NCBI GenBank assembly: GCA_964558465.1
Contig: CAZLEF010000005.1
Span: 1 to 64,000, forward strand
Reading direction: 5' to 3'
Source of the DNA: JACJYC01 sp964558465
GTDB lineage: Bacteria > Bacteroidota > Bacteroidia > Chitinophagales > Saprospiraceae
DNA length: 64,000 nt
Shown here piece by piece: positions 7,726 to 15,378 of this stretch. How positions within the stretch are numbered: the first letter of the stretch is position 1; every line of letters begins with the position of its first letter. Below the pieces are notes generated by a model. The model was not told the origin of the DNA. It searched no databases and saw only the letters and a program-made list of their open reading frames with translations. Both the position numbers and the translations under genes were made by a program.

Positions 7726-8021
7726 TGGCTAACTCTTGTCTCACCCAACTCCCCCTATATAACCTCCATTGCATAAAAACCCATTATATCTATACGTGGA
7801 TGCACAAACAAAAGTTGCATAAAGCCAACCCATCCGGCCGGAACAGGATGCACGCAACTGCTGAACCGATAAACGACAGGAAAGGAAAGGAATAAGATTC
7901 ATATGGCGGTTGTTTAGCTATGTAAAGCTAGACTGAAAATTTCAAATCTCCAAATCAGCTAACGGACTTTTTAAAATCAGGCGCCCTTTCTGTTTTTCCT
8001 GCCAATATCGTTCAACGGTCC
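7726..8021. repeat. ~290-bp direct repeat, copy 2
   Basis: Second copy of the 5091-5382 repeat, with scattered substitutions and a diverged stretch around 7830-7850. On the minus strand it ends GTGAGAC-N4-GTTAGCC immediately before the ATG at 7723. It includes the final codons (RYWQEKQKGRLILKSPLAD) of an open frame that continues rightwards to 8133, so copy 2 retains more of the lost upstream gene than copy 1. Together the two copies bracket the fic and 7010 genes, giving a substrate for homologous deletion of 2.6 kb. Confidence 0.8.
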
Positions 8022-8133
8022 TTTTTGCTTTTGCCGGCAGGTGCAAAAATGCGGTGTTTATCAGGGTGAATAGGGTGTGGCTCCAATTAGATGTACATTT
8101 TCCTAAATCGGAAAACGGAATTTTATCTTGCAT
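7942..8133 (-). pseudogene. C-terminal remnant of an unidentified gene
   Basis: An open frame of 63 codons ending LKSPLADLEI. Its last ~24 codons are preserved in both copies of the ~290-bp repeat with the reading frame kept, suggesting that they came from a real gene end. The first part is not recognisable and there is no conserved start. It is probably the truncated tail of a gene that once preceded the repeat. Confidence 0.3.
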
Positions 8134-8259
8134 CGGAGTGCAGGCTTGTTTTAGGATCGTCGCGGAAATAACTGTCAGGTTTCAAGATTTCAGGTAATGG
8201 GGATATAGCTCCTATAGGATTGAAAAAGAATGAGATGAAACCAAAAATCAAACACTATG

Positions 8260-8294
8260 AAAAATCAGGAAGAGCGCGCACTCAGCTGATTTTT
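8260..8294. terminator. Hairpin, arms AAAAATCAG/CTGATTTTT
   Basis: Nine-base perfect arms with a 17-base GC-rich loop. It lies between the leftward accessory island and the rightward trehalase gene and could work as a terminator on either strand. No gene was found from 8134 to 8706; two hairpins (this one and 8380-8412) are all that I can see there. Confidence 0.35.
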
Positions 8295-8379
8295 ACTTCA
8301 ATATTCTTAACGGAGACGGCGCGGGCGGCTGGACAGCACTGTTTGAGCGGAGCGAGTTTGCTGGACTAGCGTTTTTTTG

Positions 8380-8412
8380 GTTACTTTTTTGGGGCTATGC
8401 CAAAAAAGTAAC
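8380..8412. terminator. Hairpin, arms GTTACTTTTTTGG/CCAAAAAAGTAAC
   Basis: Thirteen-base perfect arms around a 7-base loop (GGCTATG). Strong stem with A/T tracts on both sides; it may be a bidirectional terminator or the remains of a small palindromic repeat element. Confidence 0.45.
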
Positions 8413-8706
8413 AAAACCCAGGAGCAACGCAAAAAATCTCAATAACTACACGGTGCAGACAGAGATTTTCCAATATTTTTGACAAGGAAAAATACACCAA
8501 ACTGCAGCCGCACCCTCGCCAAGCCGCACTTCCGCAGCATAAATGATCATCAGGATACACTTGTGTTTGAAGTTATCTGCAGATCGTAGCAAGCGTGTCG
8601 TCCCGGATTCAGTCAGCATTTGCCATCCCCAAAACACCCAAAATTTCAAAACTTCAAAAAAATTCCCTGAAAAAAATTACCTTTCCCTTCATAAAAATCG
8701 GAAGCA

Positions 8707-10215
8707 ATGGACAAAGGCGCCCTTTCCTCCCCCGAAGTATTATACCGCGATCTGTTTGAAGCCGTTCAGACGAACCAAGTCTTCCCCGACGGCAAAACCT
8801 TTGTGGATTGCACCGCCAAATCGGACCCCGATGTCATTATGGAGGCCTATGACCAGGAAAAAAACCGGCCCGGCTTCGACCTGAAGGCCTTCGTGGAAAA
8901 CAATTTTAACCCGCCGCGGGCATTTGCGAGCGATTTCCGGGCGGACACCACCCGCAGCGCAGCCGACCATATCAACGCGCTCTGGGACGTGCTCACCCGG
9001 CAGGCGGATATCGCCCAACCGGGCGGTTCCCTGATCCCCCTGCCCAAACCCTATATCGTGCCGGGCGGCCGTTTCGGGGAGATCTACTACTGGGACAGTT
9101 ACTTTACCATGCTGGGTTTACAAGCCGCTGGCCGGGTGGACATGATCCGCAACATGGTCGAAAACTTTGCCTGGCTGATCGATACCGTCGGTTTTATCCC
9201 CAACGGCAACCGCACCTACTTTCTGACCCGCTCGCAACCTCCTTTTTTTGCCCTCATGGTGCGTCTGCTGGCCGAAGAACAAGGCGACGCGGTCCTGGGC
9301 GAATTCCAGCCGGCCCTGGAAAAAGAATACCGCTTCTGGATGAACGGCGCCGAAGGGCTCAGTCCCCAAAACAGGGCGTTTGAACACGTTGTCCGGATGA
9401 AAGACGGAGAGGTCCTCAACCGGTATTACGACCGGGGCGACTACCCCCGCGCCGAATCGTACCGCGAAGACCTGGAAACCGCCGGACTTTCAGCGCAGAC
9501 TCCGGAAGAAACCTTCCGCCACCTGCGCGCCGCCTGCGAATCGGGCTGGGATTTCAGCAGTCGCTGGCTGGCCGACGGCCGGAACCTGCATACCATCCAT
9601 ACCCTCGATATCATCCCGCCCGACCTGAACGCGTTGCTGTACGGCCTGGAACAAACCCTGGCGGACGCCTGCCGTATCCTGGGCGACCCGGCGGGGGAAA
9701 ATCGCTTCCGGCTGGCCGCTGAAAACCGGAAAAATGCCCTGTTGAAATATTCCTGGGATCCCGCCGGTGGTTTCTTCGCCGACTACGACTTTGTGCAGGA
9801 TGCCTTCACCGGGATTCCTTCCCTGGCCGCGGTTTTTCCCCTCTTCTTCAAAATCGCATCCCCGGAACAGGCAAAACGGGTAGCAGACAAGATTGAAAAA
9901 CAATTCCTCCAGCCCGGCGGCCTGGCGACAACCCTGGAAAACACCGGTCAGCAATGGGATTTCCCCAACGGATGGGCGCCGCTGCAATGGGTCGCCATCC
10001 AGGGCTTGCGGCATTATGGCTTTACCGGCCTGGCCGATACCATCCGGCAGCGCTGGGCAGACCTGAACGTGAGGGTGTACCGCAACACGGGCAAAATGCT
10101 GGAAAAATACAATGTGTCCGATATGGGCCTCGAAGCTGGCGGCGGGGAATACCCCGTACAGGATGGGTTTGGGTGGACGAATGGGGTGTTGTTAGTCGTG
10201 AGTCGTGAGTCGTAA
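8707..10215 (+). CDS. treF: Alpha,alpha-trehalase, GH37 (cytoplasmic type)
   Basis: Hydrolyses trehalose to two glucose molecules. Both GH37 signatures are present: PGGRFGEIYYWDSYF near residues 118-132 and QWDFPNGWAPLQW near 416-428. The expected catalytic residues lie in ESGWDFSSRW (acid Asp) and in LEKYNV (base Glu), and the glycine-rich GGGEYPVQDGFGWTNGV closes the domain. No signal peptide is seen, so it should act in the cytoplasm on trehalose taken up or made inside. At 502 aa it is a normal length. The last residues (VVSRES) are encoded by a heptamer repeat that has invaded the 3' end. The MFS gene at 11027 could be a sugar transporter partner, but that is inference. Confidence 0.93.
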   Translation: MDKGALSSPEVLYRDLFEAVQTNQVFPDGKTFVDCTAKSDPDVIMEAYDQEKNRPGFDLKAFVENNFNPPRAFASDFRADTTRSAADHINALWDVLTRQADIAQPGGSLIPLPKPYIVPGGRFGEIYYWDSYFTMLGLQAAGRVDMIRNMVENFAWLIDTVGFIPNGNRTYFLTRSQPPFFALMVRLLAEEQGDAVLGEFQPALEKEYRFWMNGAEGLSPQNRAFEHVVRMKDGEVLNRYYDRGDYPRAESYREDLETAGLSAQTPEETFRHLRAACESGWDFSSRWLADGRNLHTIHTLDIIPPDLNALLYGLEQTLADACRILGDPAGENRFRLAAENRKNALLKYSWDPAGGFFADYDFVQDAFTGIPSLAAVFPLFFKIASPEQAKRVADKIEKQFLQPGGLATTLENTGQQWDFPNGWAPLQWVAIQGLRHYGFTGLADTIRQRWADLNVRVYRNTGKMLEKYNVSDMGLEAGGGEYPVQDGFGWTNGVLLVVSRES

Positions 10216-10238
10216 GTCGTAAGTTGTAAGTCGTAGGT
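10192..10238. repeat. Heptamer tandem repeat (AGTCGTR)
   Basis: About six imperfect copies of AGTCGTA/AGTCGTG begin inside the last codons of the trehalase gene and continue past the stop. The same heptamer recurs at 34735-34760. Confidence 0.75.
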
Positions 10239-10356
10239 TGGAAAGGGGGGAAAATGGCGTGGGGACTCATAACAGAAAAATACCACTTCGCCCGTTTTTT
10301 GCGTTAAAGAGAAAATCCGGAAAACGATTAAAAAATTGAAGAGATACAAGTCCGTT

Positions 10357-10878
10357 ATGAAAATCAGAAGTCTTACCTTGTTATCGGTGTTTTTTTTGTT
10401 TACCCTCCATATTTCGGCGCAGAAACCGGCGGAAACCGAAGCCGAATTTGATAAAGCCTACGCCTGGCGCATCAAACAGGAGGTGCTGGACGGCATATAC
10501 ATCCCCAAGGACCTGACCGACGCATTCATTCAACTCACGAAACTGACGGAAAAGACCTCCAGGGATAAATTCAAACAAACGCCGGAGGACGTGGCCGCCC
10601 GCAAGCTGTTTTTCAGCCTGGGCCGCTGGATGATCGTCAACTGGAGCTTTTACGAAGGGTCCCGCCTCAGCGAATTCCTGCGCACCCTCGGCCTGCACCA
10701 CCCCGAAGACATGGCCCGCTTCATCATGATCACCTGGCACCGCAGCCTCAACCAGGGCTCGCTGGATGTGAAAAACCTGGTGGAACAACTTGAAGCGAAA
10801 CGAAAAGAAGAACTGAAGGAATACCTGGAAAAGGGCGAAATGCTGCACCAGGAGACGCGACCGAAGGGGAAGGGGTGA
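10357..10878 (+). CDS. DUF6794-like exported protein
   Basis: 173 aa with an N-terminal signal peptide (MKIRSLTLLSVFFLFTLHIS, cleavage likely after AQ). The mature part contains DGIYIPKDLTDAFIQLTKL, typical of DUF6794, and a C-terminal FYEGSRLSEFLRTLGLHHPE followed by a helix rich in Lys/Glu. Function is unknown; the family is found in Bacteroidota and the protein should reach the periplasm. The ATG at 10357 is chosen because it starts the signal peptide. A tandem repeat starts immediately after the stop. Confidence 0.7.
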   Translation: MKIRSLTLLSVFFLFTLHISAQKPAETEAEFDKAYAWRIKQEVLDGIYIPKDLTDAFIQLTKLTEKTSRDKFKQTPEDVAARKLFFSLGRWMIVNWSFYEGSRLSEFLRTLGLHHPEDMARFIMITWHRSLNQGSLDVKNLVEQLEAKRKEELKEYLEKGEMLHQETRPKGKG

Positions 10879-10879
10879 A

Positions 10880-10967
10880 GGGGTGAGAGGGTGAGAGGGT
10901 GAGAGAAGTGAGAGAAGTGAGAGGGTGAGAGAAGTGAGAGGGTGAGAGAAGTGAGAGGGTGAGAGAA
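10880..10967. repeat. Tandem repeat of GTGAGAGG/GTGAGAGAA units
   Basis: About ten units of 8-9 bases between the DUF6794 gene and the MFS gene. A possible promoter box TACCTTGG of the MFS gene lies about 25 bases after the array. The same unit forms an array at 20298-20360. Confidence 0.8.
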
Positions 10968-11026
10968 GAACGTACATTCCAAAACTTTCTTACCTTGGGC
11001 AACGATAACCAATTGCACCTTGACCT

Positions 11027-12247
11027 ATGGGAAACAACGCCATCAAAATCTCCTTATTCCTCAATTATTTTGTATTTGCTATCTTATTGAACAGCGTGGG
11101 CATTGTCGTGCTGAAAGTCCAGAACCTGTATGGGGTGGATGAAGTGTCGGCGGCTACGCTGGAGTTGTTCAAAGACCTGTCGATTGCGGCCGTTTCCTTC
11201 CTGGTTGCCTCCTTTTTGCCGCGCGTAGGCTACAAAAAAAGCATGCTGATCGCCCTGGGGCTGGTGACACTGGCCTGCCTGGGCATGTACCTGGGCAATT
11301 CCTTCTGGTCGGCCCGATTGTTGTTTGCGGCGATCGGAACGGCCTTCGCGTTGATCAAAGTTTCCGTTTATTCTGTCATTGGGCTGGTCACGGAAGACAG
11401 CAAGGCCCACAATTCCCTGATGAGCAGTATCGAAGGGTTTTTTATGTTCGGGATCGCCATCGCTTATTTTTTGTTTCCGGCCTTTAACAGCGAAACCAAC
11501 GCAGACGCCTGGCTGAATGTATACCTGCTGTTGGCCGCCATGTCGCTGGCTTCTTTTTTATTCCTGTTTTTTTCGAAGTTTGACGAGGGAAAGGAAATCC
11601 CCGGCGCGAACCTGGCCGAAGACTTTGTCGCCATGTTCCGATTGCTGGCCAAACTGCTGGTTATCGTTTTCCTGATCAGCGCTTTTTTGTTTGTGATGAT
11701 CGAACAGGGCATCATGACGTGGTTGCCCACCTTCAACTCGCGGGTATTGCAACTGACGGAAAGCCAAAGCATCGGCATGGCGAGCATTCTGGCCGTATCG
11801 CTGGGTGTCGGACGCCTGCTGGCGGGCATCCTCACAAAAAAGATCTCCTGGTTCTGGATCCTTGTGGGTTGTCTGGCGGCAGCCATGCTGATGGTCGTAT
11901 TTGTATTGCCAAAAACCGTAGACGCCGGCGCCATTAAAGTGGAAAACCTGCTGGATCTGCCGCTGATCGGGTTTGCCTTTCCCATCGTAGGGTTGTTCAT
12001 TGCCCCGATTTATCCGCTGATCAATTCGGTGGTCCTGAGCGCGCTGCCCAAAAAAGTGCACAGCCCCATGTCCGGCCTGATCATTATATTTTCGGCGCTG
12101 GGGGGCACGCTGGGGTCCATCACGGTGGGGTATTTGTTCAAACACCTGGGGGCCGACAAGGCATTTTATTTCACCCTCATTCCGATGGTATTGCTGCTGG
12201 GGGCGCTGGTGGTATTGCGGCGATTGACGAAAAATGCGGAGGGGTAA
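11027..12247 (+). CDS. Major facilitator superfamily transporter
   Basis: 406 aa with about 12 hydrophobic segments in two halves of six, separated by a charged cytoplasmic loop near residue 190 (SKFDEGKEIPGANLAED). The loop between segments 2 and 3 carries RVGYKKS, the weak form of the MFS motif A. Substrate cannot be deduced; resemblance is to sugar/organic solute MFS proteins of Bacteroidota. No Asp/Glu pattern specific for a drug exporter was noticed. Its position two genes after trehalase suggests, but does not show, a sugar link. Confidence 0.88.
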   Translation: MGNNAIKISLFLNYFVFAILLNSVGIVVLKVQNLYGVDEVSAATLELFKDLSIAAVSFLVASFLPRVGYKKSMLIALGLVTLACLGMYLGNSFWSARLLFAAIGTAFALIKVSVYSVIGLVTEDSKAHNSLMSSIEGFFMFGIAIAYFLFPAFNSETNADAWLNVYLLLAAMSLASFLFLFFSKFDEGKEIPGANLAEDFVAMFRLLAKLLVIVFLISAFLFVMIEQGIMTWLPTFNSRVLQLTESQSIGMASILAVSLGVGRLLAGILTKKISWFWILVGCLAAAMLMVVFVLPKTVDAGAIKVENLLDLPLIGFAFPIVGLFIAPIYPLINSVVLSALPKKVHSPMSGLIIIFSALGGTLGSITVGYLFKHLGADKAFYFTLIPMVLLLGALVVLRRLTKNAEG

Positions 12248-12274
12248 GGCCTTGAGGTCGAAAACGATTTGTGG

Positions 12275-12413
12275 ATTAAATGTTTTAGATGGTTCAGGTG
12301 GTTTATGATGGTTTATGATGGTTCCTTGTCGTTCATTGTGGTTAACAGCCGCAAACAATCATGAACAACTATAAACAATCATGAACTTATAACAAACCAA
12401 CAGAACCCTTAAC
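12275..12413. repeat. Hairpin made of short tandem repeats (family member 2)
   Basis: Left arm of GGTTTATGAT/GGTTCATTGT units, centre GTTAACAGCCGCAAAC, right arm of ATCATGAACA/ACTATAAACA units complementary to the left. It fills the gap between the MFS and natA genes. Same plan as the elements at 20395, 30121 and 36940. Confidence 0.75.
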
Positions 12414-12498
12414 CATCGAAAAATCCCGCCCCCCCGTCGAAAAATCTCCGGTTTTCCGCCAGGAATACATTCTTTTATCTCCAAATCAACACCTGAAT

Positions 12499-13239
12499 AT
12501 GGAACGCCTCATCGAAGCAAGATCCTTAAGTAAGTTTTTTGGAGACCTGAAGGCGGTGGATAATGTCAGTTTTACCGTGCATGCCGGAGAAATATTCGGA
12601 CTGCTGGGCCCCAACGGCGCCGGTAAAACAACGACCCTGCGCATGTTGTCCGGCCTGCTGACACCCTCCGAAGGAGAAGCTTTTATCGCCGGACATTCAA
12701 TGACCACCCAGCAGCAGATCGCCCGCCAGGCCATGGGTTTTCTCACCGGCGACATGGACCTCTACCGCCGCCTCACTCCCGTAGAATTGCTGGAATATTT
12801 TGGCAACCTGTACCAGACGCCTAAAGCGGACCTGAAAAAAAGAATCGAGCAACTGGTCGAAGCCTTTGCGATCGGTGAATTCAAAGATCGTTTCTGCGAA
12901 AAATTGTCCACTGGCCAAAAACAACGGGTGTCCATCGCCCGAACCCTGGTCCATAACCCGCCCGTCGTGATCCTGGATGAACCTACTACCGGCCTGGACA
13001 TCATGGCCTCCGAGTTCATCTTGCGTTTTATGCACCGCATGGCCCTCGAGGAAAATAAAGCCGTCATCTTTTCCACCCACCACCTGGATGAAGTGGAACG
13101 GCTCTGCGACCGCATTGCAATCATCCACAAAGGCCGCACCGTATTTCTCGGGACCGTCCCGGAAGCGAAAGAACGAACAGGGCAGGTCAGTCTCGCCGGC
13201 GCGTTCTTTGATCTGGTGAATGAACCGGCTGCTGTTTGA
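12499..13239 (+). CDS. natA: ABC transporter ATP-binding protein, NatA-like
   Basis: ATPase of an ABC-2 type exporter. The 246-aa protein has Walker A GPNGAGKTT near residue 38, a Q-loop region, the signature LSTGQKQRVSIAR near 135, Walker B VVILDEPTTGLD near 155 and the H-loop STHHLDEVE near 193. The closest named pair is NatAB, a sodium/proton-coupled export system in Bacillus; the identity of the substrate here is not proven. It is followed by its permease after 177 bases that are mostly tandem repeat. Confidence 0.85.
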   Translation: MERLIEARSLSKFFGDLKAVDNVSFTVHAGEIFGLLGPNGAGKTTTLRMLSGLLTPSEGEAFIAGHSMTTQQQIARQAMGFLTGDMDLYRRLTPVELLEYFGNLYQTPKADLKKRIEQLVEAFAIGEFKDRFCEKLSTGQKQRVSIARTLVHNPPVVILDEPTTGLDIMASEFILRFMHRMALEENKAVIFSTHHLDEVERLCDRIAIIHKGRTVFLGTVPEAKERTGQVSLAGAFFDLVNEPAAV

Positions 13240-13372
13240 AAATTAATTCGATTATTCCGATTGATTCGAATGATTGGATTGAATCCAATCGAACCAATCG
13301 AACCAATCGAACCAATCGAACCAATCCAATCAATTGTTTATTTGTTTATCTGTTTATTTGTTTATTCGAGGG
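13240..13372. repeat. Tandem repeats between natA and natB
   Basis: A self-complementary run: ATTCGATTATTCCGATTGATT pieces, then five to six copies of the 9-mer CGAACCAAT, then TTTATTTG/TTTATCTG units. The left part can pair with the 9-mer run. Confidence 0.75.
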
Positions 13373-13416
13373 TTGACGTTCCAATCCAAACCAACCAAAC
13401 CATCAATCAATAAACC

Positions 13417-14646
13417 ATGCGTAGTCATATCATCAAAACCATTTTCAAAAAAGAACTGAAGGAAGTGCTCCGCGACAAACGGATGATCTACCTCATCATC
13501 TTGCTGCCTTTTTTCCTGTACCCGGTGTTGTTCACGATCATCGGGGCGGTGGGCGCGAGTCAGGGCGAAAAAATGGCCGCTGAAACGGTCCGGTTGCTGG
13601 TCAACCCCGAAGCGGAGGGCACGCCCGTACTGGAAGCCGTCCGGAAGTTGCCCAACCTGGATATCCGGGTGCAGCCCTTCGACAGTACCATGGTCGATAC
13701 GATGGACACCACCATCGGGCTGCTTGTGGCGCCGGATTTTGCTGCGAAGCTCGACAGTAATGAATCCGCCCTGGTGCAGGTAATGGCGGATGAGTCCAAA
13801 GATGTTCTGTCTATGCGCGCCAGAAGCATCAAGGCCGCGGTGGAGCAGGTCAACCAGCAATTGCTGGCCCAGCGGTTGTTGTCGGTGAAGCTGAATAACC
13901 AGTTCATCAAACCCGTCCAACTGGAAACGGTCGACCTGGCGACGGAGGATGCCATCGCAGGCAAAATAATGGCTTCTTTTCTGCCTATGATCATCCTGCT
14001 GTTCATTTTTATCGGTTGCGTTTACATCTCCATCGATATCACGGCGGGTGAAAAAGAGCGGCGAACCCTGCAGTCGTTGTTTACTTCACCTGCCACCACC
14101 CGGGAGATCATTGCCGGTAAATTCGGCGCGGTAGTGACGGTGGGCATCGTTTCTGCTTTTATGAATGTAGCGAGCCTGGTGGTCGCAATCCTGATCCAGG
14201 TGAAATTGCTGGGGGGCAACGTCGGGTTTTTCTCCCTGTCCATTTCGACAGAGGGCTGGCTCTGGATCGGCTTGTTGATCTTGCTCAGCACAGTTTTTCT
14301 GGCCGGGTTGACGCTGGCTGTAGTGCTTTTGGCCAATTCCTACAAAGAGGCCCAGAGTTATGTGTCACCGCTGATGATGCTGGTGCTGATCCCGACGATG
14401 ATCTCCCAGATGCCTGGTATGGAACTGAACGCCTCCACCGCCCTGATCCCGATGCTGAACATCGCTCTTTCCATCGGCGCCATTCTCAAAGGGACCTTCA
14501 GCGCGGGCCTGGTGGGCCTGGTGGCCCTGATGGCGCTGCTGTACGCGATCCTGGCCCTTTATCTGGCTTCGCTGACCTTCGGGAACGAAAGCGTGATCAC
14601 CGGGGAGAAGGTGAGCATGAAGAAGCTGTTTGCCCGCCGGGGGTAA
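13417..14646 (+). CDS. natB: ABC-2 type exporter permease, NatB-like
   Basis: 409 aa. An N-terminal membrane segment (YLIILLPFFLYPVLFTIIG, residues ~22-40) is followed by a ~150-residue extracytoplasmic domain and then about six membrane segments. The family motif AGEKERRTLQSLFTSPATT near residue 210 is characteristic of NatB/ABC-2 permeases. It should form the membrane channel used by the ATPase encoded at 12499. The tandem repeats between the two genes make tight translational coupling unlikely. Confidence 0.85.
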   Translation: MRSHIIKTIFKKELKEVLRDKRMIYLIILLPFFLYPVLFTIIGAVGASQGEKMAAETVRLLVNPEAEGTPVLEAVRKLPNLDIRVQPFDSTMVDTMDTTIGLLVAPDFAAKLDSNESALVQVMADESKDVLSMRARSIKAAVEQVNQQLLAQRLLSVKLNNQFIKPVQLETVDLATEDAIAGKIMASFLPMIILLFIFIGCVYISIDITAGEKERRTLQSLFTSPATTREIIAGKFGAVVTVGIVSAFMNVASLVVAILIQVKLLGGNVGFFSLSISTEGWLWIGLLILLSTVFLAGLTLAVVLLANSYKEAQSYVSPLMMLVLIPTMISQMPGMELNASTALIPMLNIALSIGAILKGTFSAGLVGLVALMALLYAILALYLASLTFGNESVITGEKVSMKKLFARRG

Positions 14647-14677
14647 CGACGATGGTAGGGGTAACCTCAAGGGCTAT

Positions 14678-14710
14678 AGTCAGGGCGCAGCTTCAAGCTG
14701 CACCCTGACT
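14678..14710. terminator. Bidirectional terminator between convergent genes
   Basis: Arms AGTCAGGG-C-GCAGCTT and AAGCTGC-A-CCCTGACT form a 15-bp stem with a 1-base loop and one mismatch. It lies between natB (rightward) and the DUF2490 gene (leftward) and directly abuts the latter's stop codon at 14711. There is no long T-run. Confidence 0.6.
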
Positions 14711-15373
14711 TTACAATTCCGGATTAAAAAACAACGCCACCTGCAAATACCATTTGTGCCGGGCCGGCAATTGCTGGTTCAATATTCCAAGCTGGACTGA
14801 AGTGGTCGGGGCGAATTTATACCCCAGTGCGCCGTAAGCCCGGTTCCGGTCGAATACCTGAGAGCCGGGCGCGAGAAAAACCTCATCGTAAAAAGCCAGA
14901 AAGGGCGCGTTTTTGGTTTTATCTGACAATGGAATATTGGCCATGAACCGGTAGCGGAAACGCGTGAGAAACCGGCCTGAAACCCATCTTTCCTCCAGCC
15001 GGTACCGATGGTTGAAGGCGATTTTTCCCACCTTTTGATTGAGCTGCAACTCCTGAAAAAGCCGGTGTTCCGTGGTTTTAGGGTCGGAGAACCGGTCGTC
15101 TTCATCGTAGGAGGGTACATAGGCGTACCCCGCCAGTATTGTTGCATTGTCCTTCAGGTGGTAATATAGGCCGGTGCGCAACAGCAATTGCTCCAGGTTG
15201 GGCAGTACGTCGTGGTTCCGGTGCTGGATTTCCGTGTGGAAACTCCATTTCTCGTGAAACCGGTTCTGCCCGAAGTACATGTACCAGGCGCCGAACCCGC
15301 CCCCCTGAGCCAGGAGGGCGGGAGCGAATAGCACACCGATTGTTAACAAAAGCATCTTTGCAATTGAACTCAT
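14711..15373 (-). CDS. DUF2490 outer-membrane beta-barrel-like protein
   Basis: 220 aa with a signal peptide (LLLTIGVLFAPALLAQ). The mature protein is a series of amphipathic strands (GFGAWYMYFGQNRFHEKWSF, LLLRTGLYYHL, HRYRLEERWVSG, FRYRFMANIPL) ending in an aromatic-rich strand, as expected for DUF2490, a small outer-membrane barrel family. The molecular role is unknown. It begins 5 bases after the stop of the SulP transporter gene and should be cotranscribed with it, suggesting a role in handling the same anion, which is inference. Confidence 0.82.
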   Translation of the reverse strand: MSSIAKMLLLTIGVLFAPALLAQGGGFGAWYMYFGQNRFHEKWSFHTEIQHRNHDVLPNLEQLLLRTGLYYHLKDNATILAGYAYVPSYDEDDRFSDPKTTEHRLFQELQLNQKVGKIAFNHRYRLEERWVSGRFLTRFRYRFMANIPLSDKTKNAPFLAFYDEVFLAPGSQVFDRNRAYGALGYKFAPTTSVQLGILNQQLPARHKWYLQVALFFNPEL

Positions 15374-15378
15374 GACGT

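Noticed and set aside
7724..7774. Longer N-terminus for the cassette protein
   Set aside because: It would translate the repeat and the GTTAGCC box; the ATG at 7723 fits the cassette layout.
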